Positions 25,586 through 34,152 of a stretch of DNA of 64,000 nt are shown one piece after another. The stretch spans positions 186,001 through 250,000 of the forward strand of contig JAXMBH010000002.1 in the NCBI GenBank assembly GCA_046349975.1, in the 5' to 3' direction. Both the position numbers and the translations under genes were made by a program. The notes under the pieces were generated by a model. The model was not told the DNA's origin. It saw nothing but the letters and a program-made list of their open reading frames with translations, and searched no databases. Numbering within the stretch: position 1 is the stretch's first letter; each line of letters opens with the position of its first letter. This DNA is from JABDGM01 sp046349975. Its GTDB lineage: Bacteria > Planctomycetota > Planctomycetia > Pirellulales > Lacipirellulaceae.

Positions 25586-26527
25586 TTACTGAACGGCACC
25601 CGCCGGCTCCGGCATTTTCGCCGGTTCGACGTGCACGAGCGCGTCCATGATGTTGTGATTCGACGATATGAGCGCGTCTTTCACACGATGCGCGATCGTG
25701 TGCCCATCGCGCACCGACATATCGCCCGGCACCTCCACGTGGATATCGACCCACATTGCGAGGCCGCTCTTTCGCACGCGGCACATGTCGATCCCCGCCA
25801 CGCCCTGGACGTTCGCCGCGATCTGGCGAATCTCTTCCAAAATGTGCTCGGGCAGTGAAACATCCATGAGTTCGCGCCACGACGACCGCAGGAGCATTGC
25901 CCCGTTGAATGCGATGATCGCGGCCGCGAACAACGCGGCCCAGTCGTCGGCGCTTTCGTAGCCTTCACCCATGATCAGCGCGACCGTGATGCCGATAAAC
26001 GCGGCCATCGACGTGAGCGAATCGCTGCGATGATGCCAGGCGTCGGTCTTCATGGCGTGGCTGGCAATCGACTCGCTCTGCCGCACGAGGTACCGGAACA
26101 GGAGCTCCTTAGTAACGACGACGAGCACCAGGACGGCGAGCGTGAATGGCGCCGGCGCGTGATGCGGCAGGCGGATTTCACGCACGCTCTGAATGGCGAT
26201 GCCGACGGCCGTCGCCAGCAGTGCCGTGGCAATCACCAGGGCCGCCGCCGGCTCGATCTTCCCATAGCCGTAGGGATAGCGTTCATCCGGCGGCTGGACG
26301 GCGATCTTGAGGCTGCCGGCCACGACAATGCCGCTCACGACATCGAGCATCGACTCGACGCCGTCGGCCAGGAGCGCGTACGAATTGCCCAGAATCCCGG
26401 CGACGACTTTGATCGCGCCGAGAAACACACTTACGACGACGCCGCCCAGGCTCGCCCGAATGCCGCGCGCGGCAAATGAGCTCAGCTTCGACGGCGCCGG
26501 GTTCGAGTGGCTAGTAAGCTGCGACAT
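25586..26527 (-). CDS. cation diffusion facilitator (CDF) family transporter
   Basis: A 313-aa membrane protein. Start at the ATG 26527; a TTG at 26548 would add 7 residues. It has six membrane segments, the CDF zinc-site pattern in TM2 (LLADGVESMLDVVSG) and TM5 (HAMKTDAWHHRSDSLTSM), and a C-terminal cytosolic dimer domain (HVEVPGDMSVRDGHTIAHRVKDAL). It exports Zn2+ or another divalent metal by proton antiport. HhxxD in TM5 rather than HxxxD makes the exact metal uncertain. Confidence 0.9.
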   Translation of the reverse strand: MSQLTSHSNPAPSKLSSFAARGIRASLGGVVVSVFLGAIKVVAGILGNSYALLADGVESMLDVVSGIVVAGSLKIAVQPPDERYPYGYGKIEPAAALVIATALLATAVGIAIQSVREIRLPHHAPAPFTLAVLVLVVVTKELLFRYLVRQSESIASHAMKTDAWHHRSDSLTSMAAFIGITVALIMGEGYESADDWAALFAAAIIAFNGAMLLRSSWRELMDVSLPEHILEEIRQIAANVQGVAGIDMCRVRKSGLAMWVDIHVEVPGDMSVRDGHTIAHRVKDALISSNHNIMDALVHVEPAKMPEPAGAVQ

Positions 26528-26589
26528 ACGAGGTGAGCCCAACAGCAAGTGAGAAACTACAGCCGACCAACCGCGATCACGTACGCGCG

Positions 26590-26617
26590 CACCTACTCAC
26601 CTGCTCACCTACTCACT
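26590..26617. repeat. tandem 8-bp repeat (ACCTACTC/ACCTGCTC)
   Basis: Three and a half copies of an ACCTACTC-type unit between the CDF gene and the EF-G paralogue. It resembles one arm of the palindromic tandem elements found elsewhere in the window; no opposite arm is obvious. Confidence 0.6.
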
Positions 26618-26628
26618 TTCCCCACTAA

Positions 26629-28719
26629 CTACTCTTCCTCTTCCTTGACCTTCGCCTTGGCCACGATCTGCTGCTGCACGTTCGGCGGCACCACGTCGTA
26701 CCGCGCGAAGTCCATCGTGTAGCTGCCTTGGCCGCCGGTCATCGAGGAGAGCGTGCGGGCGTATGTCATCACTTCCGAGAGGGGGCAGATGGCTTCCACG
26801 GTCGTCATGCCGCCGCCGGCCGAGTCCATGCCGACCATCTGGCCGCGGCGGCCGGAGAGGTCGCTGGAGACATCGCCCACCTTGTCGACGGGCACTGTGA
26901 TTGCGAGCTTTACGATCGGCTCGAGCAAGCTCGGCCGCGATTCGCGGAAGGTGTTGGCAAACGCTTGGCGGGCTGCGATGCGGAAGGCCGTTTCGTTCGA
27001 ATCGACCGGGTGGTCCTTGCCGAAATGCACCTCGACGCAGATGTTCTGCACCGGGTAGCCGGCCACGACGCCTGTTGTCATCTTCTCCAAAAAGCCCTTT
27101 TCGATCGCCGGCATAAAGTTGCCGGGGATCGTGCCGCCGACCACCGTGTCGACGAACAAAAAGTTGTGCTTCGCGTGGTAGTGCATGTTCTTGAGATGGG
27201 GGAAGCGTTCCTTGTTCGCGAAATCCTCGGGCTTGGTGCCTTCGGGGAACGGATACATTCGCAAATGCACTTCGCCGAACTGGCCGGAGCCGCCCGATTG
27301 CTTTTTGTGCCGATAGCTGCCGTCGCCGTTGGCTTGAATTGTTTCGCGGTACGGAATCTTCGGTTCGTGGGTTTCGACTTCCACCTTATCGCGGCGTTTG
27401 AGTCGCTCGCGAAGCAGCGTAAGATGCAGCTCGCTCATGCCCGTGAGCACCATTTCCTTGGTCTCTTGGTCATGTTCCAAATGCAGCGTGCGGTCTTCCT
27501 CGGTAAGCTTGTGCAGTGCGCCGGAGAGTTTGGTTTCGTCGCCGCGGGCCTTGGGGGCGACAGCCAAGCCGACCATCGGCGTCGGGAACTTGATTTCCGG
27601 CAACTCCACATCGCCGAGCGAGGTGCTGGTGTGCAAGTCTTCCGTCTTGGCGATGGCCACGATATCGCCCGCCGTTGCTTCCTCGATCGCGTGCGTCTTC
27701 TCGCCTTGCACTTCGAGCAGCGGGCCGATCTTGACGCCCTTCCGCGCGCCCGACACGTGCACGGTGCTGTCCTTCTTGAGCGTTCCCGAAAACACGCGGA
27801 TGAAACTGAGCCGCTGTACGAACGGGTCAATGCGGGTCTTGAACACCTGGGCCGCGAGCGGCGCGGCAGGGTCGCACTTGAGCGTGACTTCGTCGCCGTC
27901 TTTTTTGGCCGTCCGAGAGATGGCATTCGGCGGCAGCGCGGTTTGGGCGAGCACGGCAAGCAACTCGTCGACACCCACGCCCGTCTTCGTGCACACGCAC
28001 ACGATCGGCGTGAGCGTGCCCTGCTTCAAGGCTTCGCCGCACAGCCGTGCAACATCTGCGGCCGACGGCATTTCGCCTTCGAGGTACTTCTCCATCACCG
28101 CTTCGTCGGTTTCGACAATGGTCTCGATTGCCGTTTCGTGCAGCGTCGCGGGGTCGATGAGCGCGCCGGCCACGTCGCCCGGCACATCGAGCGTGCTGAC
28201 GACTTTTTTCAGGTCGTGCCCGTGCCCCACCGGCACGTTGAAGAGCACGCATTGATGACCGAAGACCTCGCGAATCGATTCGATGATCGCCGGAAAATCA
28301 ATGTTGTCGGCATCGAGCTTGGTGATGCAGAGGATGCGGGCGAGGCCGGCCGCTTTCGCTTCCTGCCACACGCGCCGCGTGTTGACTTTGATGCCGGCGT
28401 GTGCGTCGACGGTGATGAGTGCGGTTTCCACGGCCCGCAGGGCGCCGATCGTTTGGCCGATGAGATCCGGATAGCCCGGCGTGTCGATCAGGTTGAACCG
28501 TTTGCCGGCATGATCGAAGTGAACGATGGAAGCCTCGATCGAATGCTTGTGATGCTTTTCTTCTTCGTCGAAGTCGCAAATGCTCGTGCCGTTGTCGACG
28601 TTTGGCACGCCCGTGACCGCGCCCGTCTTAACTAGCAGATGGTCCACCAGCGTGGTCTTGCCCGATGAACCATGCCCACATACAGCGATGTTGCGGATAT
28701 CCTCAACTTTTCTAGCCAT
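26629..28719 (-). CDS. elongation factor G-like translational GTPase (EF-G paralogue)
   Basis: A 696-aa protein with the full EF-G domain order. G-domain motifs differ from canonical EF-G: G1 GHGSSGKT (EF-G has GHIDAGKT), G3 DTPGYPD, G4 TKLD in place of NKxD. Domain II/III/IV blocks follow (KQSGGSGQFGEVHLRMYP, GFLEKMTTGVVAGYPV, GRRGQMVGMDSAGGGMTTVEA), and it ends with an acidic KEEEE tail. These traits fit the EF-G-like group that is duplicated in many bacteria and may act in ribosome recycling, rescue or a specialised condition. It stands alone, without str-operon neighbours. Confidence 0.9.
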   Translation of the reverse strand: MARKVEDIRNIAVCGHGSSGKTTLVDHLLVKTGAVTGVPNVDNGTSICDFDEEEKHHKHSIEASIVHFDHAGKRFNLIDTPGYPDLIGQTIGALRAVETALITVDAHAGIKVNTRRVWQEAKAAGLARILCITKLDADNIDFPAIIESIREVFGHQCVLFNVPVGHGHDLKKVVSTLDVPGDVAGALIDPATLHETAIETIVETDEAVMEKYLEGEMPSAADVARLCGEALKQGTLTPIVCVCTKTGVGVDELLAVLAQTALPPNAISRTAKKDGDEVTLKCDPAAPLAAQVFKTRIDPFVQRLSFIRVFSGTLKKDSTVHVSGARKGVKIGPLLEVQGEKTHAIEEATAGDIVAIAKTEDLHTSTSLGDVELPEIKFPTPMVGLAVAPKARGDETKLSGALHKLTEEDRTLHLEHDQETKEMVLTGMSELHLTLLRERLKRRDKVEVETHEPKIPYRETIQANGDGSYRHKKQSGGSGQFGEVHLRMYPFPEGTKPEDFANKERFPHLKNMHYHAKHNFLFVDTVVGGTIPGNFMPAIEKGFLEKMTTGVVAGYPVQNICVEVHFGKDHPVDSNETAFRIAARQAFANTFRESRPSLLEPIVKLAITVPVDKVGDVSSDLSGRRGQMVGMDSAGGGMTTVEAICPLSEVMTYARTLSSMTGGQGSYTMDFARYDVVPPNVQQQIVAKAKVKEEEE

Positions 28720-28858
28720 GTTAGCTCCCTAGCAGCTGCCGGGCTGCGCTGGTTTCCACCTGAAAACTTAAGCCGCCAACGCTGCTCGCAACATCGCAGT
28801 CCGCTCGATGCGCGAGCGGGAGCGTGTCGAAAGCAACCTTGGCGGTTCGGTTCATGAG

Positions 28859-29596
28859 TTAATGAGTTTTAGTCAGCGAGTCGCCCTTCGCCACACGAAT
28901 CGCTTCGGCCAGCGAAAGGGTTCCCTCATACAGTGCGCGGCCGATGATACAGCCGGCCAATCCGGCCGCCGCGAGCCGCGCCACATCATCCAGCGTCGTC
29001 ACACCTCCGGAAGCGACGATGGGCACATCCACGGCCGCCTGCATTTCGGCCATTGCCTGAATGTTTGGCCCCGCCATCATGCCGTCGGTCGCGATATCGG
29101 TGTAAATGATCGCGGCCAGCGGCTCGTTCGCGAACTGCTTTGCCAGCTCGATCGCCGGCACATTGCTCGTGTTGAGCCAGCCGTCGGTCGCGGCGCGGCC
29201 GTCGCGGGCATCGATGCCGAGCACCATCTTCCGCGGGTATTTGCGGCAGGCATCGCGGAACCATTCGGGGTCCGTCAATGCCGAGGTGCCAATCACGAGT
29301 CGCGACAAGCCGAAGTCGAGCAGCTCCTGCACCGATTGTTCATCGCGAATGCCGCCGCCGAGTTCGCATTCGATTTTTACCGCTTCGAGAATCTCCTGCA
29401 CACTTGGCAAGTTGACTGGCAGCCCCTCGCGGGCGCCTTCCAGGTCAACGATGTGCAGGTGCGTGGCCCCTTGATCGGCGAACTGCCGAGCCGCCGTCGC
29501 GGGATCGAGCGCGAAAATGGTCTCTTGCTGATAGTCGCCCTGCCGCAGCCGAACGCACTTGCCGCCCCTCAGATCAATGGCTGGCCAGACTTGCAT
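28859..29596 (-). CDS. hisA: phosphoribosylformimino-5-aminoimidazole carboxamide ribotide isomerase (HisA)
   Basis: A 245-aa TIM-barrel enzyme of histidine synthesis. Start at ATG 29596 gives the family N-terminus MQVWPAIDLRGGKCVRLRQGD with the catalytic Asp8. VDLEGAREG, ELGGGIRDEQSV, GIDARDGRA (second catalytic Asp), YTDIATDGMM and PIVASGGVTTLDDV are all present. The open frame extends 88 codons upstream, but this is not conserved HisA sequence. It lies 170 nt downstream of hisH on the same strand. Confidence 0.95.
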   Translation of the reverse strand: MQVWPAIDLRGGKCVRLRQGDYQQETIFALDPATAARQFADQGATHLHIVDLEGAREGLPVNLPSVQEILEAVKIECELGGGIRDEQSVQELLDFGLSRLVIGTSALTDPEWFRDACRKYPRKMVLGIDARDGRAATDGWLNTSNVPAIELAKQFANEPLAAIIYTDIATDGMMAGPNIQAMAEMQAAVDVPIVASGGVTTLDDVARLAAAGLAGCIIGRALYEGTLSLAEAIRVAKGDSLTKTH

Positions 29597-29766
29597 GAGG
29601 AATTCATTTCCCGCGAAAAGAGACGCCACCCAAGCGTGCCAAATCGCTTGGTTTTCCAACCCAAAATATCGCACAGCCGCGGGCCGATAGCAAGGGGCGC
29701 GACGAGCCAAACATCCCGCGCAAGTGGTTGTGGCAAATACGATTTGCGAAGATTCGGCCGCGCGGT

Positions 29767-30375
29767 TTAAGCCAATTCGGCGAAGTTCTTTAGCAGCCGC
29801 AACCCGGAGGACTGACTCTTCTCCGGATGAAATTGCACGGCGAACAATCGGTCGCGCCAAATGCTCGAACAGAACGGCGCGGCATACTCGGTTTCAGTCG
29901 CGACGACCGACGGATCGCGCGGAGCAACGTAGTACGAGTGCACAAAGTAGAAGTGCGCGCCCTCTTCCACGCCCTCGAAAATCGGCGGCCGGCGGCGGAA
30001 CTGGAGCTGATTCCAACCCATGTGCGGCACTTTGAATTCCGGGGGTAGTTCGAATCGCACGACTTCGCCGGGCACAATGCCGAGGCCCTCGTACTGGCCG
30101 TCTTCGAAACTCTTGTCGAACAACAGTTGCAGACCGAGGCAGATGCCCAAAAATGGCTTGCCGCCGTCGATGGCCGCTCGAATGGGCGCGACCAGCTTCC
30201 GCTGCCGCAGCGCGGCAATCGCATCGCGAAACGCCCCCACGCCGGGGAGCACGATCTTCTCGGCGTCGGCGAGCACGGCAGGGTCGCTCGTGATCGTCGC
30301 CGAATGCCCGACCTTCTCGAACGCCTTCTGCACGCTCCGCAGATTCCCCATTTCGTAGTCGATGATGGCGATCAT
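29767..30375 (-). CDS. hisH: imidazole glycerol phosphate synthase glutaminase subunit (HisH)
   Basis: A 202-aa class I glutamine amidotransferase. Start at ATG 30375 gives MIAIIDYEMGNLRSVQKAF, the standard HisH N-terminus. The nucleophile is in KPFLGICLGLQLLF, and the His/Glu pair in FAVQFHPEKSQ. It supplies ammonia to HisF, which is not in the window. It probably forms an operon with hisA. The open frame upstream to 30777 overlaps the OmpA-like gene and is not used. Confidence 0.95.
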   Translation of the reverse strand: MIAIIDYEMGNLRSVQKAFEKVGHSATITSDPAVLADAEKIVLPGVGAFRDAIAALRQRKLVAPIRAAIDGGKPFLGICLGLQLLFDKSFEDGQYEGLGIVPGEVVRFELPPEFKVPHMGWNQLQFRRRPPIFEGVEEGAHFYFVHSYYVAPRDPSVVATETEYAAPFCSSIWRDRLFAVQFHPEKSQSSGLRLLKNFAELA

Positions 30376-30547
30376 GGAGGGAGGGGCTGGGGGCTGGGGG
30401 GAATTAGCCGCGAGGCTACGCATCGCCGGGGGCTCTGTCGCAGATCTCTCTTGAGAACGACGGTGAGTGCGAGTTGTCGGTTCGCGCTGGGTCGAGGGTC
30501 GAGCACCTACCATCCAGCATCGGCAGAAACGACCTGGCCTGCAATCC

Positions 30548-31402
30548 CTAACGCCGCATCGTCTCGGGATAGATGACAACCTCGACGCGGCGATTGCGGG
30601 CTCGACCTGCCTCGGTGCCGTTGGATACAACCGGGTGGCTGCCGCCGTGGCCAACCACGAACAGCTGCCGCGTGGGCATGCCGCCGACCCGCGTGAGGCC
30701 GTCGTACACGGCCATCGCCTGAGCGACCGCCAAATGTTGGTCGGTGGGGTACTGCGGGGAAGTCGTCGGGCTGCCATCCGTGTGGCCTTCGATGCCGATG
30801 AGCTGCTGGGGATAGTTTTGCGTGACGTCGGCCGCGATCGTTTTGAGCAGCGCTTCGGAGCCCGGCTTCAGTTGCGCGGTGCCGTAGTTGAACAACTGAT
30901 CGCCGGGCAACTCGATGCGGATGACGTCGCCATCCTGCCGCACGTTGATGCCCGGCAGGTTTGTGACGGTGAGGCTGCGAAGCAGCGTGTTGTTCGCGCG
31001 AATTTCGGCCTGCGTGCGGGTCTGCATGCTCGCCGCCATCGCCGACGTGCGGCCGCGGAGCTGGTCGTTGTCCGACTGCATCGCGACGAGTCGGTCGGTC
31101 GTGTCTTTGAGCTGGGCTTGCGTGGCCCGCACTTGCTCTTCGAGAATCTGCGACTGCTGCTTAGCTTGAGCGAGCATCGATTGCAGTTCTTGGTTGTCGT
31201 GATCGAGCGTGGCGGCCCGCTGTTGATACTGCTGTGTTTGCTGGGCGATCGCCGTTTGCTGCTGCGGGGAGAGCGTCATCGCCCCGGGCTGACCGTAGGG
31301 CGAAGCCGAGTACTGCTGATTGCAGCCCGCCGCGAGCGCAATCACCGCGCTGACGGCAACGAGAGCGGCGCTCAAGCGATTGGCGGCAAGTGGCACGGCC
31401 AC
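30548..31402 (-). CDS. OmpA-family peptidoglycan-associated lipoprotein
   Basis: About 284 aa. Start at one of two GTG codons (31402 or 31396), preceded by AGGA; a longer form would start at 31450. A signal peptide with lipobox VIALAAGC is followed by a Q-rich segment and a coiled coil of about 90 residues (heptad-like Q/A/L pattern). The C-terminal OmpA domain has IGIEGHTDGSPTT, LAVAQAMAVYDGL and GTEAGRARNRRVEVVIYP. It anchors the outer membrane to peptidoglycan. Upstream of hisH on the same strand but functionally unrelated. Confidence 0.85.
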   Translation of the reverse strand: MAVPLAANRLSAALVAVSAVIALAAGCNQQYSASPYGQPGAMTLSPQQQTAIAQQTQQYQQRAATLDHDNQELQSMLAQAKQQSQILEEQVRATQAQLKDTTDRLVAMQSDNDQLRGRTSAMAASMQTRTQAEIRANNTLLRSLTVTNLPGINVRQDGDVIRIELPGDQLFNYGTAQLKPGSEALLKTIAADVTQNYPQQLIGIEGHTDGSPTTSPQYPTDQHLAVAQAMAVYDGLTRVGGMPTRQLFVVGHGGSHPVVSNGTEAGRARNRRVEVVIYPETMRR

Positions 31403-31517
31403 GGTATCCTGTCGCGGCAAGGGAAGATAAACGGCGGCAAACCATAGCACTTGGTAGCACTCGCGACAACCCCGCTCGGGCGTTGCGTCCGGACGGGCTG
31501 CAATTCACGGCTCTGAG

Positions 31518-31574
31518 AACCCGGATTAGCGCCCGGTGGCTAATGAATTAGCCGGAACGCGCTAATCTCTGGTT
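31518..31574. repeat. palindromic element, GGATTAGCGCCCGGTGGC family
   Basis: Arms 31518-31544 and 31547-31574 are inverted repeats (AACCCGGATTAGCGC with GCGCTAATCTCTGGTT). Same family as 21231-21297. Confidence 0.7.
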
Positions 31575-31648
31575 TCTTCGAACGGGTCGGAAAGGGCCGG
31601 GCGTTTGTGCGGTTTAGCTAGCACGCGCCGCGATTAGCGCCGCCCGCG

Positions 31649-32137
31649 CTATGCCGCACCGCAATTGCTATCGGGATACACCCCATAAAACCGGCGGATA
31701 AAATTGCGATGCCACCGCTGAGGCTTGTGCGGTTCCCACCCCATCCGCGCCATGAACCGGTCTGAGAGCCGCGAATTGGCCGCATCGCACACGATTGCGT
31801 CGATGCCCTTGATCTCGGCCAGGCGATCGAGTGCCCGGAGCGCTGCCCGAAATGTGCGATAGCTGGTCCCGGCCGTCGACACGATATACCGCAGCGCGAG
31901 GAAGTTGGGCATTCGCCACGGCTGGTTGTAGTAGAGCAAACAGCGGTCCGCCGCCCCACGGCCATGATAACGCAGCCGTTGCGGCCACAATTCCGGCAGG
32001 GAGGCCAATTTTGGCCACGGCCGCAGATGCAGCGCGAGGAATTCGCCCCCGGCCGTTTCAATGACGCCGTGCCCGCGCATGCGCAATCGCGCGTCGTTTG
32101 CATCCAGCTCGCCGATGGTTTCGCAACGCCAGTACAT
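31649..32137 (-). CDS. conserved hypothetical protein, possibly GNAT-like
   Basis: A 162-aa protein. Start ATG 32137 has GAGGGA about 8 nt upstream; upstream codons in the frame belong to the prepilin peptidase region. The second half (RTFRAALRALDRLAEIKGID, then a SDRFMARMGWEPHKP motif) resembles the acetyl-CoA-binding end of GNAT proteins, but the N-terminal strand pattern is unusual and no R/Q-x-x-G-x-G/A is clear. It is last in the apparent aroDE-aroK-prepilin peptidase transcript. Function unknown. Confidence 0.65.
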   Translation of the reverse strand: MYWRCETIGELDANDARLRMRGHGVIETAGGEFLALHLRPWPKLASLPELWPQRLRYHGRGAADRCLLYYNQPWRMPNFLALRYIVSTAGTSYRTFRAALRALDRLAEIKGIDAIVCDAANSRLSDRFMARMGWEPHKPQRWHRNFIRRFYGVYPDSNCGAA

Positions 32138-32169
32138 GCCGAGAATCCCTCGGCAAATATAGCTTGCGA

Positions 32170-33504
32170 TTAAGCGTCGCTGCGGCCGAACAGCAACTCC
32201 TTGATTACTCGCCAAATTGCGAGTATCAGGCCCAACAACGCGAGGCATACCACCAACACCGCCGGCACCAGCATGCCGATTGCGAACAAATCTTGAGCCC
32301 AAAGCCAAATCGGCGCCCAATAAACGACGACGGTTGCCGACCCCAGGCATAAGAATGGGCCATAGGGAATGACATCATCGCGCCGCAGGACGAATTGAGC
32401 GATGCCGACGAACAGCCCGGCAAACGGGGCGAGGAAGAACGCGATGAGACACGCCTGCCAGCCGAGGAATGTGCCGACCATCATCATCAGCGTGACATCG
32501 CCGAAGCCCATGGCCTCGCGGCGGAGCGCCGCCGTGCCGATGATCCGCACGGCCCACACCATGCCACCGCTGCCGACTAGTCCGATAAGCGCGGTTAACA
32601 AGCCCGCCCAACTTTGTCCGCCAAACCACCACGTGCCGGCAATGGCAATCGTTCCCGCGAGGAGCAGAACCGCCATCGACCCCCGCGCAAATTCACGCCG
32701 CAAGCGGCTGCCAATTAATCGCAGCGCGAATACCGTGCCGCGCCGGCCCCGCCAAATTCGCGGCGCGAGCGCGAAGCACCATAGCCAGTAACAAGCGAGC
32801 GCGATGGCGAGTGATTGCCACTGCCCGGGCATGCCCCAGGTCGGCGGCCAGATGCTTGGCGCTACGGCCGTCGTCGGTTCTAGCCAAACTTGTTGTCCGC
32901 CTGGCGCCAACACTGGTACGCCTTTAAGCAGAAGTAACTGATGCGCCGGCGCGCCACTTGGCCCCGGCGGTCCCATTCGTTCCGCCACGTTCGGCAGCAG
33001 CGACATCGGCAGCACTGCCGCGAGGAGGAGACCTAGCAGTGTTCCGGGTATCGTGATCTCATCCGGAATAATCTTCTCATCGATATCGATGAACGAAGCC
33101 GCGAGCATGAGGCTCAGCAGCACTGCGTGGCTGACGAATTCCCAATGCACGGCCGACAACGGCGGCAAGATCGCCAAGCCCAACAACTGCCCACGAATGA
33201 GCCCCAACCGCTCGACTTCCCACCAGTACAACCACGCCAGCGCCAAGCCGAAACAAGTTTCAAGCGCGAGCGGCCGCCACCAAAACCGCCGCCCGTGAAT
33301 CGCCACTTCGCGTTTCAACCGCCACCAACCGAAGATCGGCAGCCGATCGTGCCACGTCCGCGGTGCGAGGTCTGCCGGACCCCGTGACCACGGTGAGATC
33401 GGCCGCGGGTTCCAGGCCAGGCTGTAGATCGCCCAGTTTACAAGCGAGCCGAGCGCGCTGCCGACGAGATAGACGATGATCAGGCGAACAGCCAGCGGAA
33501 GCAT
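32170..33504 (-). CDS. prepilin peptidase (A24 family)
   Basis: A 444-aa membrane protein with about nine hydrophobic segments. The two catalytic aspartates of A24 peptidases are in SFIDIDEKIIPDEITIPG and MGFGDVTLMMMVGTFLG (GxGD). The N-terminal cytosolic loop (RTWHDRLPIFGWWRLKREVAI, then HGRRFWWRPLALE) matches the DiS_P_DiS domain but lacks the paired CxxC zinc sites. The loop between the two Asp motifs is longer than usual (about 200 residues), so the protein is larger than E. coli GspO/PilD. It processes type IV pilin or pseudopilin leaders. Confidence 0.88.
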   Translation of the reverse strand: MLPLAVRLIIVYLVGSALGSLVNWAIYSLAWNPRPISPWSRGPADLAPRTWHDRLPIFGWWRLKREVAIHGRRFWWRPLALETCFGLALAWLYWWEVERLGLIRGQLLGLAILPPLSAVHWEFVSHAVLLSLMLAASFIDIDEKIIPDEITIPGTLLGLLLAAVLPMSLLPNVAERMGPPGPSGAPAHQLLLLKGVPVLAPGGQQVWLEPTTAVAPSIWPPTWGMPGQWQSLAIALACYWLWCFALAPRIWRGRRGTVFALRLIGSRLRREFARGSMAVLLLAGTIAIAGTWWFGGQSWAGLLTALIGLVGSGGMVWAVRIIGTAALRREAMGFGDVTLMMMVGTFLGWQACLIAFFLAPFAGLFVGIAQFVLRRDDVIPYGPFLCLGSATVVVYWAPIWLWAQDLFAIGMLVPAVLVVCLALLGLILAIWRVIKELLFGRSDA

Positions 33505-33531
33505 TGGCCCATCCAGGCAACGTGGGGAGCA

Positions 33532-34059
33532 TCACAGCCGGGCGACAATCTCATCCGCCACCTCGGCCGCAGTCTTACCTTCGGTATCCACGATAAGCGT
33601 AGCACATCCCTCATAGATCGGCGTCCGCGCAGCCAAGACCGCTTCAATTTCCTCCCGGCCGCCCACAGAAGTAAGATTCGGTCGCCGGCTCTTGGTCGAT
33701 GAATCTGCTGCCAGGCGTTCCATGATCGAACCCACGCCCGCCCGCAGCCACACGATCGGCCCCGCCGCGGAAATCGATTGCCGGCTGTCTTCACGTAACA
33801 CGGCGCCACCGCCGAGCGCCACCACGCACCGCAGCCGGCCACACACTTCGCGCACGACTTCGGCCTCCAACTCCCGGAAAGCCGGCTCGCCCTCTGCGGC
33901 GAAGATCTGGGCAATGGACCGGCCGGTCCGCTCCTCGACCAAGTCGTCCGCATCGACCCAATCGCAACCCAACCTTTTAGCAAGCTGCCGAGCGACAGTC
34001 GACTTGCCCGTACCGCGATAGCCGATCAAAAAGATTGGGCGATTAGCGAGGTCCATCAT
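33532..34059 (-). CDS. aroK: shikimate kinase
   Basis: A 175-aa P-loop kinase: IFLIGYRGTGKSTVARQLAKRLGC (Walker A), VDADDLVEERTG (substrate Asp), ALGGGAVLRED (glycine loop) and VWLRAGVGSIMERL. It phosphorylates shikimate in the aromatic pathway. It lies 93 nt downstream of aroDE on the same strand, so two consecutive pathway steps are coupled. Confidence 0.95.
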   Translation of the reverse strand: MMDLANRPIFLIGYRGTGKSTVARQLAKRLGCDWVDADDLVEERTGRSIAQIFAAEGEPAFRELEAEVVREVCGRLRCVVALGGGAVLREDSRQSISAAGPIVWLRAGVGSIMERLAADSSTKSRRPNLTSVGGREEIEAVLAARTPIYEGCATLIVDTEGKTAAEVADEIVARL

Positions 34060-34152
34060 TTCGCCACGAACTCCTCAGTCCGCATCCCAGTCCGCCGTGT
34101 CGACATGCTAGCCGAACACAGCTACCGCTACCGCTCCCGCTCTCCCCAGTCC

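Noticed and set aside
26728..28635. 635-codon plus-strand ORF
   Set aside because: Antisense of the EF-G paralogue.
29597..29860. N-terminal extension of hisA
   Set aside because: Not HisA-like; ATG 29596 gives the canonical N-terminus.
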